Shown: in pieces, positions 47,797-60,074 of the stretch
Layout of the letters: every line of letters starts with the position of its first letter
Numbering within the stretch: position 1 is the first letter of the stretch
NCBI GenBank assembly: GCA_016758965.1
Contig: JAEPRB010000011.1
Location: forward strand, 248,001-312,000
DNA: 64,000 nt
Source: Circinella minor
Taxonomy: Eukaryota; Mucoromycota; Mucoromycetes; Mucorales; Lichtheimiaceae
Reading direction: 5' to 3'
The notes under the pieces: generated by a model
Database searches by the model: none
Seen by the model: the letters and a program-made list of their open reading frames with translations, nothing else
What the model was told of the DNA's origin: nothing
Position numbers and translations under genes: made by a program

Positions 47797-50761
47797 ATGG
47801 CAACCATTTCACAATCCGGATCAGTTCAAGGTTGGTTGGTCATTTTATTGTCTTAATGTCAATAGCGCTATGTCAATAACCCATTTTTTATATATACAAA
47901 AGATAATAGACAACCGGGTTCGGGCGATCAAGATTCGCAGCGACACTTTACTGTAAAGTTCCCATATACCTTTATCTTTAATTCTAATTACTTCATAATT
48001 ATTATTTTGTAATAAATGATTACTTCTTCAACTGACAATACCCCATTTCATAGTTCCGGGCAACCGTGGTGGGGTTACTCATCGGAAGTGTAATGTGTTT
48101 TTCAAACATGTACTTTGGGCTTCAAACAGGGTGGATCTCAATGATGTCACTTCAGGCTTCATTGCTTGGTTATGCTATATTTAAACCATTCCGTGATAAG
48201 CTACTTGTACCGTTTGGGCCTGTTGAAAACGTCGTACTACAAACAACAGCAGTTGCTACAGCTACGATGCCTTTAGCAGCAGGTTCGTTCTACTCAAATT
48301 AGGGGACCGATAATGTATAACATAGGTTATTGAACTATAGTATATTTCTATACGTATACGACACCATACTTTTTTTTAGGATTTGTTGGTATCATTCCTG
48401 CATTGGGACTTTTAACAACTAGTGATCATCCAGATGGACCCATTATATTATCGGGATGGCAGCTTGTTCTTTGGTCTCTCGGTGTTGCATTCTTTGGTGT
48501 ATTTTTTGCCGTACCACTTCGAAAACAAACGATTATTCGTGAAAAGTTACGTTTTCCTTCTGGAACAGCAACAGCACAAATGATCTCGCTATTACATCAA
48601 GATCCAAAAGAAGAACCGGTTTTACGGCGTCGCCATCAAACTGGCCGAGATTCGGCTCTAGACAATGAAGATCGACCTTTACTTGAGTCTTCTTCAAACC
48701 CAACATATTCTCCCACATCCACTGGGTCAAACCAATCGGGGGTTCCTCTTACTCCTATCTCTCACTCTGAACAATCTACTCCCGAACAATTCCATCAACA
48801 AAATGAAGAAGATTGGTCGTTAAAGTTACGAGGACTTCTTATTTCTTTCACTGCATCATCAGCGTACACACTTGTGTCTTATTTTTTCCCGATTATTTAT
48901 GCAATTCCGTTATTTAATTGGATAAGTTTTAACCTTATTGATTTTGCAAAATGGGAATGGGTTTTTACACCAAGTTTAAGTTATGTTGGACAAGGCATCA
49001 TCATGGTAAGGAAAGAAAAAAAAACAATTTTTAATATTTCGTGGTTGATATACTCCTTTTTTCAGTTTGATTGATGTATAATTTGTATGGGGTGCGGGGA
49101 ACAAATAGGGATTACCAACAACACTTTCAATGTTATTGGGTTGTATAATTGGATGGGGAATCTTATCACCCATTGCACATTATGCAGGATGGGCACCAGG
49201 TCCTGTTTCAGACTGGAAAACCGGATCAAAAGGTTGGATTTTATGGATATCATTAGGTGTCATGATTGCAGAATCTGTTGTATCGTTGGGTATTGTAGCA
49301 GTACGTTCCATTATCAAACTGACAAATCATCAAAAGAAGCACCAAGGTGCAAGATATCAACGCGTTTCAAATGATCAAAGTGCTGAAGCTGCTGAATCAC
49401 ATATTGAGCAAGAATGGAGTGAAGGAGAGGAAGGAAGAAGAATAAACGAAGAAGAAGAAACAGATGCTCCACCAGATCAACTTGTCAAACCATTAACTAC
49501 GATTATTGGTTTAATAGGGTCAACAATTTTATGTGTATGTGTTATTGCTATTTTATTTGGTACAGATGTTCTTCCTGTTCGCATGGCTATTTTAGCTGTT
49601 GTTGTTGCCATGTTCCTTAGCGTTTTGGCTGTCCGAGCTTTGGGTGAAACGGATTTAAATCCGGTAAGATTAAAATTACAAAAATATGTTGTTTCATTTT
49701 TATTTGTATAATGAAAAGGAAAAACTAAAAGATAATGATATTGTATAGGTAAGTGGTATTGGTAAGATTAGCCAAGTTATTTTTGCACTGGTCATGCCCG
49801 GTGGAATTGCAGCAAATTTACTTGCTGGTGGTATTGCTGAAGCAGGTAAGAAATCATTACACATAGGCCGTTCTATAATATGTTTGATTATATATATGGC
49901 TGATACCGATACCTCTTTTTTTTAATTACAATAATTTAGGCGCACAACAAGCCGGTGATCTGATGCAAGGTAAATTACATAATTGAATTTTATCTATTTT
50001 TATTTTTACTTTTTTACTTTTTTAATACTGTAGCAACAATACTAACTGGATCAACTAGATTTAAAAACGGGTCACTTATTACAAGCGTCACCCAAAGCAC
50101 AATTTTATGGACAGCTTATTGGGTCATTTTTCAGCGCATTTGTTGCTACAGGTAAAAAAAAACAGAAAACCTTTTTAAATGATTCTATGTAAATAACAAT
50201 ATGACTAGAGAAATTATTAATAATGATATTGATGGATTTTTTATTATATTTTTATATATAGCTGCATACAAACTGTATACCACAGTCTATACCATTCCAG
50301 GTCCAGAATTCCCTGTACCTACAGCTCACGTATGGCTAGATATGTCTCGACTTGTCAATGGACATCCACTTCCACCCCATGTTTCTGAATTTGTTTTACT
50401 TTTCTCTTTTATTTTTGCTGTTTTGGTATTACTTAAAGAGCTCAAACCAGGCGCAGAAAATGCTGGATGGAGACGTTATATTCCTCAAGGTATTGCTTTT
50501 GCTATTGGCATGTATAATCCACCCAACTTTACCCTGGCTCGAGTGATTGGTGGTTTCCTTGGACATTGGTGGGATCGATACTGTGATAATAATCCACAAC
50601 AAGAAGAGGACAATACAACTTTGAACAAAATATTTGGGTTGTATCGTCGACAAGTTGGCAAGGTCTTTATTATTATTGTTGCAAGTGGTTTTGTACTTGG
50701 TGAAGGAACATTTGCTATTGTCAACCTCATTTTAAGAGCTTTTGGTGTACCCCATTTTTAG
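47797..50761 (+). CDS. OPT (oligopeptide / yellow-stripe-like) family transporter, 737 aa, nine exons
   Basis: Exons 47797-47830, 47903-47952, 48054-48282, 48380-49005, 49109-49663, 49749-49845, 49940-49969, 50059-50151 and 50262-50761 stay in phase to 737 aa. The family signature is clear: TVVGLLIGSVMCFSNMYFGL near the start, PLRKQTIIREKLRFPSGTAT, MLLGCIIGWGILSPIAHYAG, and late AGDLMQDLKTGHLLQASPKA, which marks the YSL-like branch. About 15 hydrophobic helices are expected. Two hydrophilic, Ser/Glu-rich loops lie at about residues 185-240 and 375-430. Such carriers move metal chelates, small peptides or siderophore-like compounds with protons, mostly across the plasma or vacuolar membrane; the cargo is unknown. 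Exon 7 is a 30-nt microexon. Exon 2's acceptor (ACAAAAG) was chosen because the TAG eight bases later breaks phase. Confidence 0.94.
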
Positions 50762-51927
50762 AACCACTGTAGATTAATAATTTAGATGTACAATCAAATA
50801 TATATATGATGTATTTTTTTTTTACCTTTTTTTCATCCATTGACCATTGTACTTTATATCATTCTTTTTTATTATTATTAGTACTTTTTTTAAAACTGAT
50901 TATCTGTTATGGTAAAAATAATTTTATTATACTATTTATTTATGTATAATAACAACAATCATATTTCATTTTGGATAAATATTTATTATTAATTCTTATC
51001 TTGATCTTGTAAGAAAAGCTTATTGGTTGGTAACTATAACAACTAATTATAACTTACCGACCTGGTATCCACAGCAACTAAAAAAAGCATAATCAGCAAG
51101 GAGATAGAAACTACACATTTCTATTAGCATTCAAGTAAATAAATTTATATTATAAATCTATAATAATGATAACAAACGGCTTTTTCTACTTTTTTTTCTT
51201 ATCTTTTATGATAATGTAAATAAATTGATTTGGTTTTTTTTTTTAAAAAAAAACACACAACTGTAGTCATATTATCTGCTACAATTTTCAAGCAATTAAA
51301 TGACTTTTCTTTAATATGAAAAACATAAATAAAATCAAAGGATACTTTCATATAGCAATTGGCAAATCAAATCCACTCATCTTTTTATAATAAGCTTTCA
51401 AACTTACCGGTTATAATGCATTTAATTATTTTAATCAAGTAGCTATAATAACTTAATAAGAAAGATGCTAGCTATTATAATATGTTAGAGAAAGAAGAGC
51501 ATTAATTTCATGATTATCACAATAATATACAAACATAACTTAATGAATATGATTTAATATAAGTTAGGATAATGCAAAATAATAATTTATTTTTTATTAG
51601 TATTTTTTTATTACCTTACTCTCTCAAGAGTTCAATGACTAACTTACATTTATCTTAACAATTTAGTTTATGTTTTCATAATTCTTACTACTAGTTACCC
51701 TATAGATATACTATATCAGATATATTATTTATTTATTAAATATTTATTTTAAAAGGTCCTTTTAGTACTTTTTATATATCTTTTACTTATATTTTAACCT
51801 GAAATAAAAATATTTAGCTGGGAATAAAATAATTTTATATTACGCAATATTATTGGATAGTATTTTTATATTATTGATATTTTAGCTTGTACCATTTCAT
51901 AATTTGCACATACTTCGGAGAAAGCGC
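50762..51927 (+). other. gene-free, extremely AT-rich stretch
   Basis: Nothing recognisable between the OPT gene and the tRNA; this is among the most AT-rich parts of the window. Confidence 0.5.
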
Positions 51928-51999
51928 GCCCTTGTGGCTTAGTGGTATAGCGTCGCTCTCGTAAAGCGAAGATCGAGAGTTCGATTCTCTCCGGGGGCA
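51928..51999 (+). tRNA. tRNA-Thr (anticodon CGU)
   Basis: The 72-nt cloverleaf folds by eye. The acceptor stem is GCCCTTG with CGGGGGC (two T-G pairs), the D arm GCT...AGC, the anticodon stem TCGCT/AGCGA enclosing the loop CTCGTAA (anticodon CGT, decoding ACG), and the T arm GAGAG-TTCGATT-CTCTC. It has the discriminator base A, no intron and no encoded CCA, as expected for a nuclear eukaryotic gene. It stands alone in AT-rich DNA; T runs are not immediate downstream. Confidence 0.93.
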
Positions 52000-53410
52000 C
52001 AAAGAATGATTTTAGTTAAGATGCTAAAACTATATATGCATCTTGTTCTAATTCTATTAATCATCGTTTTTCATTATCAGAAAAAACAACATAACTTTCT
52101 TTTTTTTCTTTGGGCACTTTTCGGAAAATGTTTTTACCTCCTTATTAAATTCGGAGGATGATGATGTGATAAGCTGCTGCACCAATAATAACAATATATA
52201 TTCGTCTGTTTGATCGAAGAAAGGCTATTATGATCGGGTGTTAGAATATATAATAACCAAAACCAGATATTAATCGTGTCAGCTCAAAATATTAGATTTA
52301 TTGACAGCTCTAGAAGAAAAGTATATGGATCCGCATTACATACACACACGCATGCACATATATATAACTATAAATATGACACGAGCACTTGTATTGGTTT
52401 TTGTAAAAGTATTCAACCACAGCGACAATGTGTTATTATTATTCTTAGAACAAAGACGTTTATACGACGGAATCAAAAGTTCGTTCGTAGTATATGTGAC
52501 GCACGCAACTATTTTTTTTTCTTCTATCTTAACATCAAAGTAATCACAATTCATTAATACGCTTTGTTCGTAGCATTGTATAACAACAAGCAGAATTTAT
52601 TGTAAAAGTAAAAGAATAATACTGGGAAATATTATTGGTTACTCTTTCCTCAGGTACGATTTTTTGGTTTTTCGATAATAATTATAATAATCATGATATA
52701 GTAATATAATAGCATAAAAGAAAAGTAAGATAAAGAAAGAATAAAAAAGAGAAAAGCGTTTTTGATTAGATATACATAAAAATGATGAAATATGTAAAAG
52801 TGATACCAATATATAGAATAATATCGAAACTTTCAAATTGAAATTATAATAACTCCATTATTACGTATTGAATTATGAAAATAAGAAACATTAAGAATTG
52901 TTCACTGGAACAAATACTTGTACTTTTAGCAGACATAGAATACTATAAGATACAAAAGATACAAAAAAAAAGTTTAAATTGTATCTAGATATATAGATTA
53001 ATAGATGATGGAGAAAAAACAGCTCTTTTTTTCATTTTCATAAATAAATAAATATGAATAATAAATTAAATTATTGAATTGAATTGAAATTTAATTGTAT
53101 TTGTATTGCTGTTGATGAACGAGAATAATAATAAGAGTAGAAAAAAAAAGAGGATGGTTGAAGGGGGTATTCGGAATATATTTGGTGCAAAGGTGTATAT
53201 ATGAGTGTATGTGTGTATATGGGTAAAATAAAAAAAAAAGTGTTTGTGAATCGAGCAAGAGGAAGAGAGAGTAAGAGAGAAAAAAAGGAGGAAAAAAATG
53301 AAAGCAAACTTTTTTTTTGGTGTTTATAATAAGAAAGAATAATACTAATACTAATAATAATGATAATAATAATAATAAATGAGTGAGTTTGAGGGTTGTG
53401 GGGAATTTTT
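52000..53410 (+). other. gene-free stretch downstream of the tRNA
   Basis: AT-rich DNA with (CACA) and (TATA) short repeats near 52340. No supported gene. The right end is the 3' flank of the Kin4-like kinase gene. Confidence 0.5.
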
Positions 53411-56400
53411 TTAAGACGTTGTTTCTGTTGTCTTTTCCTCGGATATAGTAGTGTCATCCATGACACAGCTACTGTTGTTACTACTACTTGCCATACTAAT
53501 GCGTTGTAATTTATCATCTTCTTGTTGACCTTCGTCATTAATATTATGTGATTGTTGAGGTGGTCGAAGTAATTTTTCATCATTGTTGTTTGCTGCTGCG
53601 GGAGTAGTAGTGGATGGAGCTCGAGTTGACATGTATCCACCACCTTTACCACCCAAATCCAGTACACCCAATACAGCATGGTATAAAAACTTGTAGGACC
53701 AAACGTTACCTCGCATACGACGAATATCAACAATGTATAAACCAGGCAAATTTTTAATTTTACATAACTCCATACTAAATCGAACTTCTTCTCCAGGATC
53801 AACCACAGGATCACCATAAATAATACTACTACCATTACTACGTTCACTACCGCTACCATTACCATTATTATTATTATTATTATTATTGGGTAAAGCCGGT
53901 CTGTCTTCATCAATAACAGCATTTTCTCCTGTATTACTTGCACGTCTCAAAAGATTACGGAATCTTGGACCTGTTGACGCCATACGTCGTTTTTTATGAA
54001 TATCATTTAACTGAGATGATGGTGAAGGTGAAGGACTATTCATAGGTTGTTGCTGTCTTCGTTGATGTTGTTGTGTTGTTTGTTGTTGTTGCTGCTGCTG
54101 CAAAGATCTACGTCTACGACGAACACATTTGAGTTTGAATTCTCCATCATCTTTTACATCAATACCCATAGCGATAAGTGTCTGTTTGACTTCGATAAGA
54201 ACTTCTTGAGGTGAACGTGAAGTAAGGGCATTTTGATCAACAGCGCCATGATAAGTACGTAGTTTAGCATCTTTAAAATCAACTGCATAAGATCCAAGTG
54301 GTTTGTTTAAATTGGATACTCCACGTGTTCCACCACCTGAGTTCATTATCATATCCGCATGTAACCGATTATTGTTATCTTTGGTGCCTGAACAAAACAA
54401 AATTAATTTACTAAATTAGTTTCTTTCCCATCCACTTTGAAATATATATATATATATATATGTTTAGGACAAATTTGAAGAAAGGAAAAAATTGGAAGAA
54501 ATTTTTCTCTAAAAAAAAAACTTACTCAGTGGCTTCTTTTTAAACCAATCCATTAGTTTTTTACCGGCACTCTTATGCTTATATTCTCTACTCATTGTAT
54601 CTGGTGATGTTGGACTGGGAGGTAATCTAGTTATACTTTGTTCTGACGCAGAAGGTGCCATAGAAATTGTTGATTGAGGTCGTGGTTCTTCTTTAGGAAC
54701 AACCAATTTAACATCTGGACGTGGTGATGATGGAGGTTGTTGTTGTTGTTGCTGTTGTTGACGTACGGCTGTAGATTGTGGTTGACGATTTGCCGACTTT
54801 CGAGTAGTAAATGAAATAGTTCTTCTATCACCATCTTGATTGGTCATGGGATTTACTAACAAAGAAAGTGCTTTACGTCGTGTACCTCTACTTGATGTTG
54901 ATGTTGTTGTAGAAACAGTGGTAGTTGGAGGAGGAGGAGGTACTACTGGGCGAGGTTGATACATACTTGTACGCGATGATTCCCTAGGTCGTTGAGGTAA
55001 TGGCTTCTCGGTAACCATCATACCATTAGGTGTACTCATACTTGCCAATGGTGATTCATTAGGATTAGGTAATCTACTATGACTTGCTGTGGTTGCTGCC
55101 AGGGTAGAATTACTTCCTGCAGCAGCCACCACTTCATTTTGCTTTTGAACACTTGATAAAAACTTGGCATGTAGAATTGAATTACCGGGTTGAGGGGTAG
55201 ATCGTTGAGCAGGTTCAGGTTGCATGGAAAAGGGTCGTCGACTATTATTGTTATTATTGGTACTATTGTTCATGCTCATACTATTCGGTCGTGACGAAGA
55301 TGAAGATTTGGTGCCTGACAATAAGTTTTTAATCATTTCTGTACCGCGTTGATGTACCTTTTTACTTGTTGTACGAGTAGGCTGAGGTGATTCTACTACG
55401 GTGGGTACCGTTGTCGTATTATTAACATCTGGCATTTCTTTATCTTCAACTGTTGTGGTACTCATGGATTCCGTATGAATTGAAGCTGGTAATTCCATGG
55501 ATGAAATATCACGTGAAGTAGTATCGATTTGAGCCAATGGTGTTGGCTTTTCTTCTTCTTTTTCAAGTTGTCCTTGTTCAGTCGATTCCATTTGACCCAC
55601 AATTTGATCGACTTTCTTAGATTCATCTGAGTTTTCACCTTTTTGGTGTTCTACCTCGTGTTTCTGATGTCGATCTTGTTCTTCGGTATTATTGTTATCC
55701 TTTACTATTGGTTTGGGTGTTTCTGATGGTGAAGAAACTTCAGGAATAGGTACTGGAGAATCAATATCCATTTTATCCTCTTCATCCTCTCGCGGTACCA
55801 TTTGATCATCCATTTGTTCATTAGGTAATAATGCTGATTCTTCTTCTTTTGGTGATTTTTCTGATTTCGGTACCTGGTGTTCTTCTTGAGGAGGTGGTGT
55901 AGGTTCTTGTTGTTCTTGTCTTTGTCGATGATCTGTTGTTGGAACGACGGGTGTAGTGGGTGGTAATGGTAATCCAGCTGAAACCATAGCATCTAATTCT
56001 AAATCACCCAATGATTTTTCAAACAAAATTCGATGTGGTCTGAGCCACGGATGCACCATAATCGTCTGCATTGTACATCGTTTTGCTGGATCGGGTACTA
56101 ACATTTTCCGTAACAGGTCACGGGCATCTGAGCTCACATAATCCGGAAATGCAAGTTCAGTATTAAGAATATATTTATATAACAAGTTAATATTATCACC
56201 ATCCGGATTGGCAGGGTCGTCATCAAAAGGTAAATAACCACATAACATGGCATATAAAATAACACCACATGACCAGATATCAACAGCAGAACCCACATAT
56301 AGTCCTTCACTTATTACTAGTTCAGGTGCTGCATAACATGGAGAACCACACGAAGTTGACATTAAATCATCTCTAGCGGATGCAAATTGGTTAGCAAATC

Positions 56401-57644
56401 CAAAATCTGTAATAATGATGCATCGGTTTCGGTCCAAAAGTAGGTTTTCCTGTTGTTATACATAAATGTTATATGCAATGAGTAAAAAAAAAATAAACAT
56501 AAAAATATATATAAGCGGAGCTTTCTTTTTTACACATGTTGCTTATAGTGCACAACCTCCTCCCCCCTACATCCATATTACTACTATTATTGCATTCCTT
56601 TTTCTCTTTTTTTTTTTTTTTGTTCTCACCAATTTCAAATCTCGATGAACAATATGTTTTTGATGCATATAATGTACACCACTAATCAGTTGTGCAAATA
56701 ATCGACTAGCATCTTTTTCTTTAAGATATCGGTGAGCAAGAATATACTCAAAAAGTTCTCCTCCTATTAGTTATAAATAATACATACATACATACATACA
56801 TATATATGTGTATTAGTTAGTTCGAAATCATCAACATGTATTTATATATATATATATATAAATACCTGATGCATACTGCAAAATGATGCCAATATATCGT
56901 TCGGTTTCAATCACATCATATAACTTTACTATGTATGGATGTCGTACTTTCTATATTTATCCCAAATATGTCCCATTTTATTTATTTAATATACATTAAT
57001 ATTACGCGTATATATATAAGAAACTTACTCGCAATACAGAAATTTCACGTTCTACTTTACTCATTCTTGTGGATGAATCAATATTATCTTTTTTTATTAA
57101 CTTGATTGCTACCTAAAAAAAAAATAGAAATAAATAAAAATTATTATCATTATCATCACCCAACATTTAACAATTCATGGGATTCATTATAATAATATAA
57201 AGAAGTTGGGAAAGAAAGAAAAAAAAATATATCTTCTTTTTCTCTCTATCTCTCTTTTTTTTTTTTTTTGTATAGATTAATACCTCCTGCCCCGTTTCGA
57301 TATGAATACCGAGTTTGACTTTACCAAACTCACCTTCACCCAAGGTTTGTAATAATAAATAAGGTCCAAAGACAGTAGGTTTACGACCTGGAGGTGGATG
57401 ATAATGATAAAGTTGATAATAATATTGCCACCAAGGTTGATTAGGTGTTGATAAAAGCTGTTGTTGTCTTTGTTCTGCTAATTGTTGTTGATGGCGTAAT
57501 ACAGCTTGTTGAAGTTCACTTGGCATTGCAGTCACTGAATAAGCGCGCTGTTGTGGTAATTGCTGTTGTTGTTGTTGTTGTTGTTGGTATTGATTAATGC
57601 TAGGGAATGGTAATTCAGGTGATTGAGGTACATAAAACTGTTGT

Positions 57645-57676
<32 letters not shown>

Positions 57677-57955
57677 ATAATAATGGTGATCATAATAAGC
57701 ATCGCTAGTAGGACGTTGTTGTTGATGGTGAGAATGAGAGGTAGGTGGGTCACTATGAAGTTTTTCGGACATGTCGGGAGCTATAATCGTTGTTGTTGTA
57801 GTACTAGTAGAAGCGGTGTTTGATGAGGAAACAGGAGGTAATGGTGTTCCTGCACTATAATTTTCGTCGTTATTATTCACTTCTTCGTCGTTTGAATGAT
57901 GATGAGAAAAAGAAGACGAATGTTGTTGTTGTTCCTGTGCAAGTGGGTGTATCAT
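53411..57955 (-). CDS. KIN4: Kin4-like CAMK serine/threonine protein kinase, 1291 aa, six exons
   Basis: Exons in coding order 57955-57284, 57112-57029, 56950-56866, 56763-56630, 56449-54526 and 54387-53411 join in phase to 1291 aa. Residues 1-190 are Q/H-rich with two polyglutamine runs. The kinase domain starts at about 196: glycine loop [13 protein letters not shown] lysine, catalytic [20 protein letters not shown], activation loop [13 protein letters not shown], and the Kin4-type insert [14 protein letters not shown]. About 500 residues of disordered S/T/P/Q-rich linker follow. A C-terminal KA1-like module contains [40 protein letters not shown] and [15 protein letters not shown], expected to bind membrane lipid or the kinase itself. 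Yeast Kin4 enforces the spindle position checkpoint; whether this protein has the same role is inference. All catalytic residues are present. Confidence 0.92.
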
Positions 57956-58668
57956 GCTTTTTTGTGTGCTGATTGTGGCCCACTAAACTTTTTATATATA
58001 ATAGAGGTGGGGGAGAATTTATATTGGGGGGAGAGGAGTGACTTTTTCCCAAGGGGGGGGTTGATTGGGGGGAGAGAAGAGAAGAAGAAAGTGCTGGATG
58101 TTTAGAAAGAGAAAAAGAGAGAAAGAGGGAAAGAGAGAATATATTTGTTTCTTACAACACTATATTAATTACTATTATCCAAAAAAAAAAAAAAGAGCGG
58201 GTTCAATAGGATTTTTGTAAAGGATAATGTGACGTTAAGGATTAAATAAGCCTGAAACGAATACGGAGGCTTTATAACATACAAAAAAAAAAGGAATAAA
58301 GAAAGACAGGGGTGGGGGATTTTTTGGTTATTACTTGATATATAATATAATGAAGGTCGATCTTTTTATTATTTTTATTATTATTTTATATTTTTTTTTA
58401 ATAATAAATAAAAAAGAAAAAAAGTGAAAAGAAGTATGTTTTTTTTTTTCAGAAAAAAAAAAAAAAAAGAAAAAAAAAAGGGAAGGAAGGAAAAAAAAAG
58501 TTGTTGTGTGTTGTGTTGTGTTGGTTATACAACATATAACTTCATTTTGATAGCAGCAACGAGGTGATCCTTGGATATTTAACTACAGCTTTTTTTACAT
58601 TTAAGTTTTTTGTAACACAAAAAAATATATACTTTTTATTACTTATTTTTTTCTGTACTTTATTTTAT

Positions 58669-58702
<34 letters not shown>

Positions 58703-59144
58703 GAATAAATGAAAGGAATAAAGTAAATAAAGGAGGGGAAGGAATGATAGATATCTATAACAAGGTATTAATTGTTATATCCAAAAAAATTATATATTAT
58801 CGTAATACAAATGAATTAGAAATATAACAAAAGGTAATAAATTTTCGAGGTCATATATAAAATATCTTTTTTTTTTTTACTAGGTTGCTAGGTTACTAGA
58901 TCGGGAAGGGCGTCATGCGATTTAATTGTTGTGTGGCAACAAAAATAAAATATCGCATTTTTGGTGTATAGATTAATATAAAACCAGTTTTGTTTTGTTT
59001 TTCCTCGAGAAAAAAAAATTGGATTGCTTTTTTGCTTGTTGATGGGTTCATGTATAACCACATGTAAAAAAGCCCTTAAAAAACAAAACGGCCCAAATAA
59101 TAAAAAAAAAATTGTCTTGTCAAATCTTCTTTGAAAAGAAATTC
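57956..59144 (+). other. intergenic region upstream of the kinase gene
   Basis: About 1.2 kb with purine-rich + strand tracts (58015-58140), G-runs (GGGGGGG near 58055), A-runs at 58440-58500 and an (AT)n repeat at 58672-58699. As the kinase lies on the minus strand, these purine tracts are the pyrimidine-rich 5' flank typical of strong fungal promoters. No gene is supported. Confidence 0.5.
58672..58699. repeat. (AT)n microsatellite
   Basis: About 13-14 AT units between the kinase gene and the unknown gene to its right. Confidence 0.9.
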
Positions 59145-60074
59145 TTAAACAGCCTTGCGTTTGTTTTTCGCCAAATTTTTATTATCATTAAAAAACACAT
59201 TTTCCGCATCCACCGTTGTAATGAAAAGGACTGTATCAGATTTCAAATCTTGTGATAATCGTTTATAGGCACGCTTGATTTGTGAGGCATGATGTTTGGA
59301 CATACTTAACACGTGTAAGATTTGCTTATCAAAGTTAGTATTCACAATACTTTGACTTGATTTTAATATACCATTTAACTTGCGTGTCAATAACTTTGTA
59401 GCATCTTCTTTTTTGAAACCCTTTCTTGTCCAATAGGACATGGCGCGTGTCACAGAGACACCTAAATGAGTATCTTGAACGCGACAAGCATAATCTGTCA
59501 TGGGTCCATAGTTACGATACGTTAATTCAGTTTCTGTCTTTGTAAGATCCGAACCCAAAAGTCGTGACAAAAGTTCCACAGAAAGTGCTTCACTTAAAGT
59601 ACTGGTTTGTGACGTTTTCCCACCTGTAGGGGTTGTTAAAACACGTTGTGCGCCTTGACCTAAATGAACTTGGTCAATGTTGGCAGAGACATTGGCATAA
59701 ATTATGGAACTGGATGGACTTGTAATACTTTCATAAAATCCATGTAAATCATCCGCTGAAATGTGAACTTTCATACTATCTGGCCATTGAAAACAGATGC
59801 GTTCATTGTAAGGTTGAATGTTGTTTATATTTTTGTTACTATTATTATTATTATTTTGTTGAAATAATGAATGATATAACATGCGCCAAAGTCGACTAAT
59901 ATGATATCCAGTTAATCGTAAATCAGATATCAATGTAGAAGAAGAAGGACAAGTAACACTAGTGGATGGCGAAGGAAATGAAATGGTCCATGGGTTTAAT
60001 TTTGTTGGTTGTTGTTGTGGTTGAAATGACTTTTGAAAGAATTTTATAGCTGTTGGTGTTTGTCTACGTAGCAT
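59145..60074 (-). CDS. conserved-looking protein of unknown function, 309 aa, intronless, possibly mitochondrial
   Basis: A single-exon frame of 309 residues. The N-terminus (MLRRQTPTAIKFFQKSFQ) is basic and free of acidic residues, as in mitochondrial targeting peptides. An N-rich insert (QQNNNNNSNKNINN) sits at about residue 75. The C-terminal half is compact and has the pattern ETELTYRNYGPMTDYACRVQ, LGVSVTRAMSYW, KKEDATKLLTRKLNGILKSS, ILHVLSMSKHHASQI and a hydrophobic DTVLFITTVDAENVFF. I recall a similar GVSVTRAM / DA..LL..KL / ILHV arrangement in uncharacterised proteins of many fungi, but cannot check it. The acidic-x-acidic, D-Y and TR residues might form a nuclease-like site; this is speculation. 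No function is assigned. Confidence 0.82.
   Translation of the reverse strand: MLRRQTPTAIKFFQKSFQPQQQPTKLNPWTISFPSPSTSVTCPSSSTLISDLRLTGYHISRLWRMLYHSLFQQNNNNNSNKNINNIQPYNERICFQWPDSMKVHISADDLHGFYESITSPSSSIIYANVSANIDQVHLGQGAQRVLTTPTGGKTSQTSTLSEALSVELLSRLLGSDLTKTETELTYRNYGPMTDYACRVQDTHLGVSVTRAMSYWTRKGFKKEDATKLLTRKLNGILKSSQSIVNTNFDKQILHVLSMSKHHASQIKRAYKRLSQDLKSDTVLFITTVDAENVFFNDNKNLAKNKRKAV

Noticed and set aside
53071..53943. Minus-strand 290-codon frame rich in hydrophobic residues
   Set aside because: A shifted frame of the Kin4-like C-terminal exon extending into its AT-rich 3' flank; the KA1-like frame is the real one.
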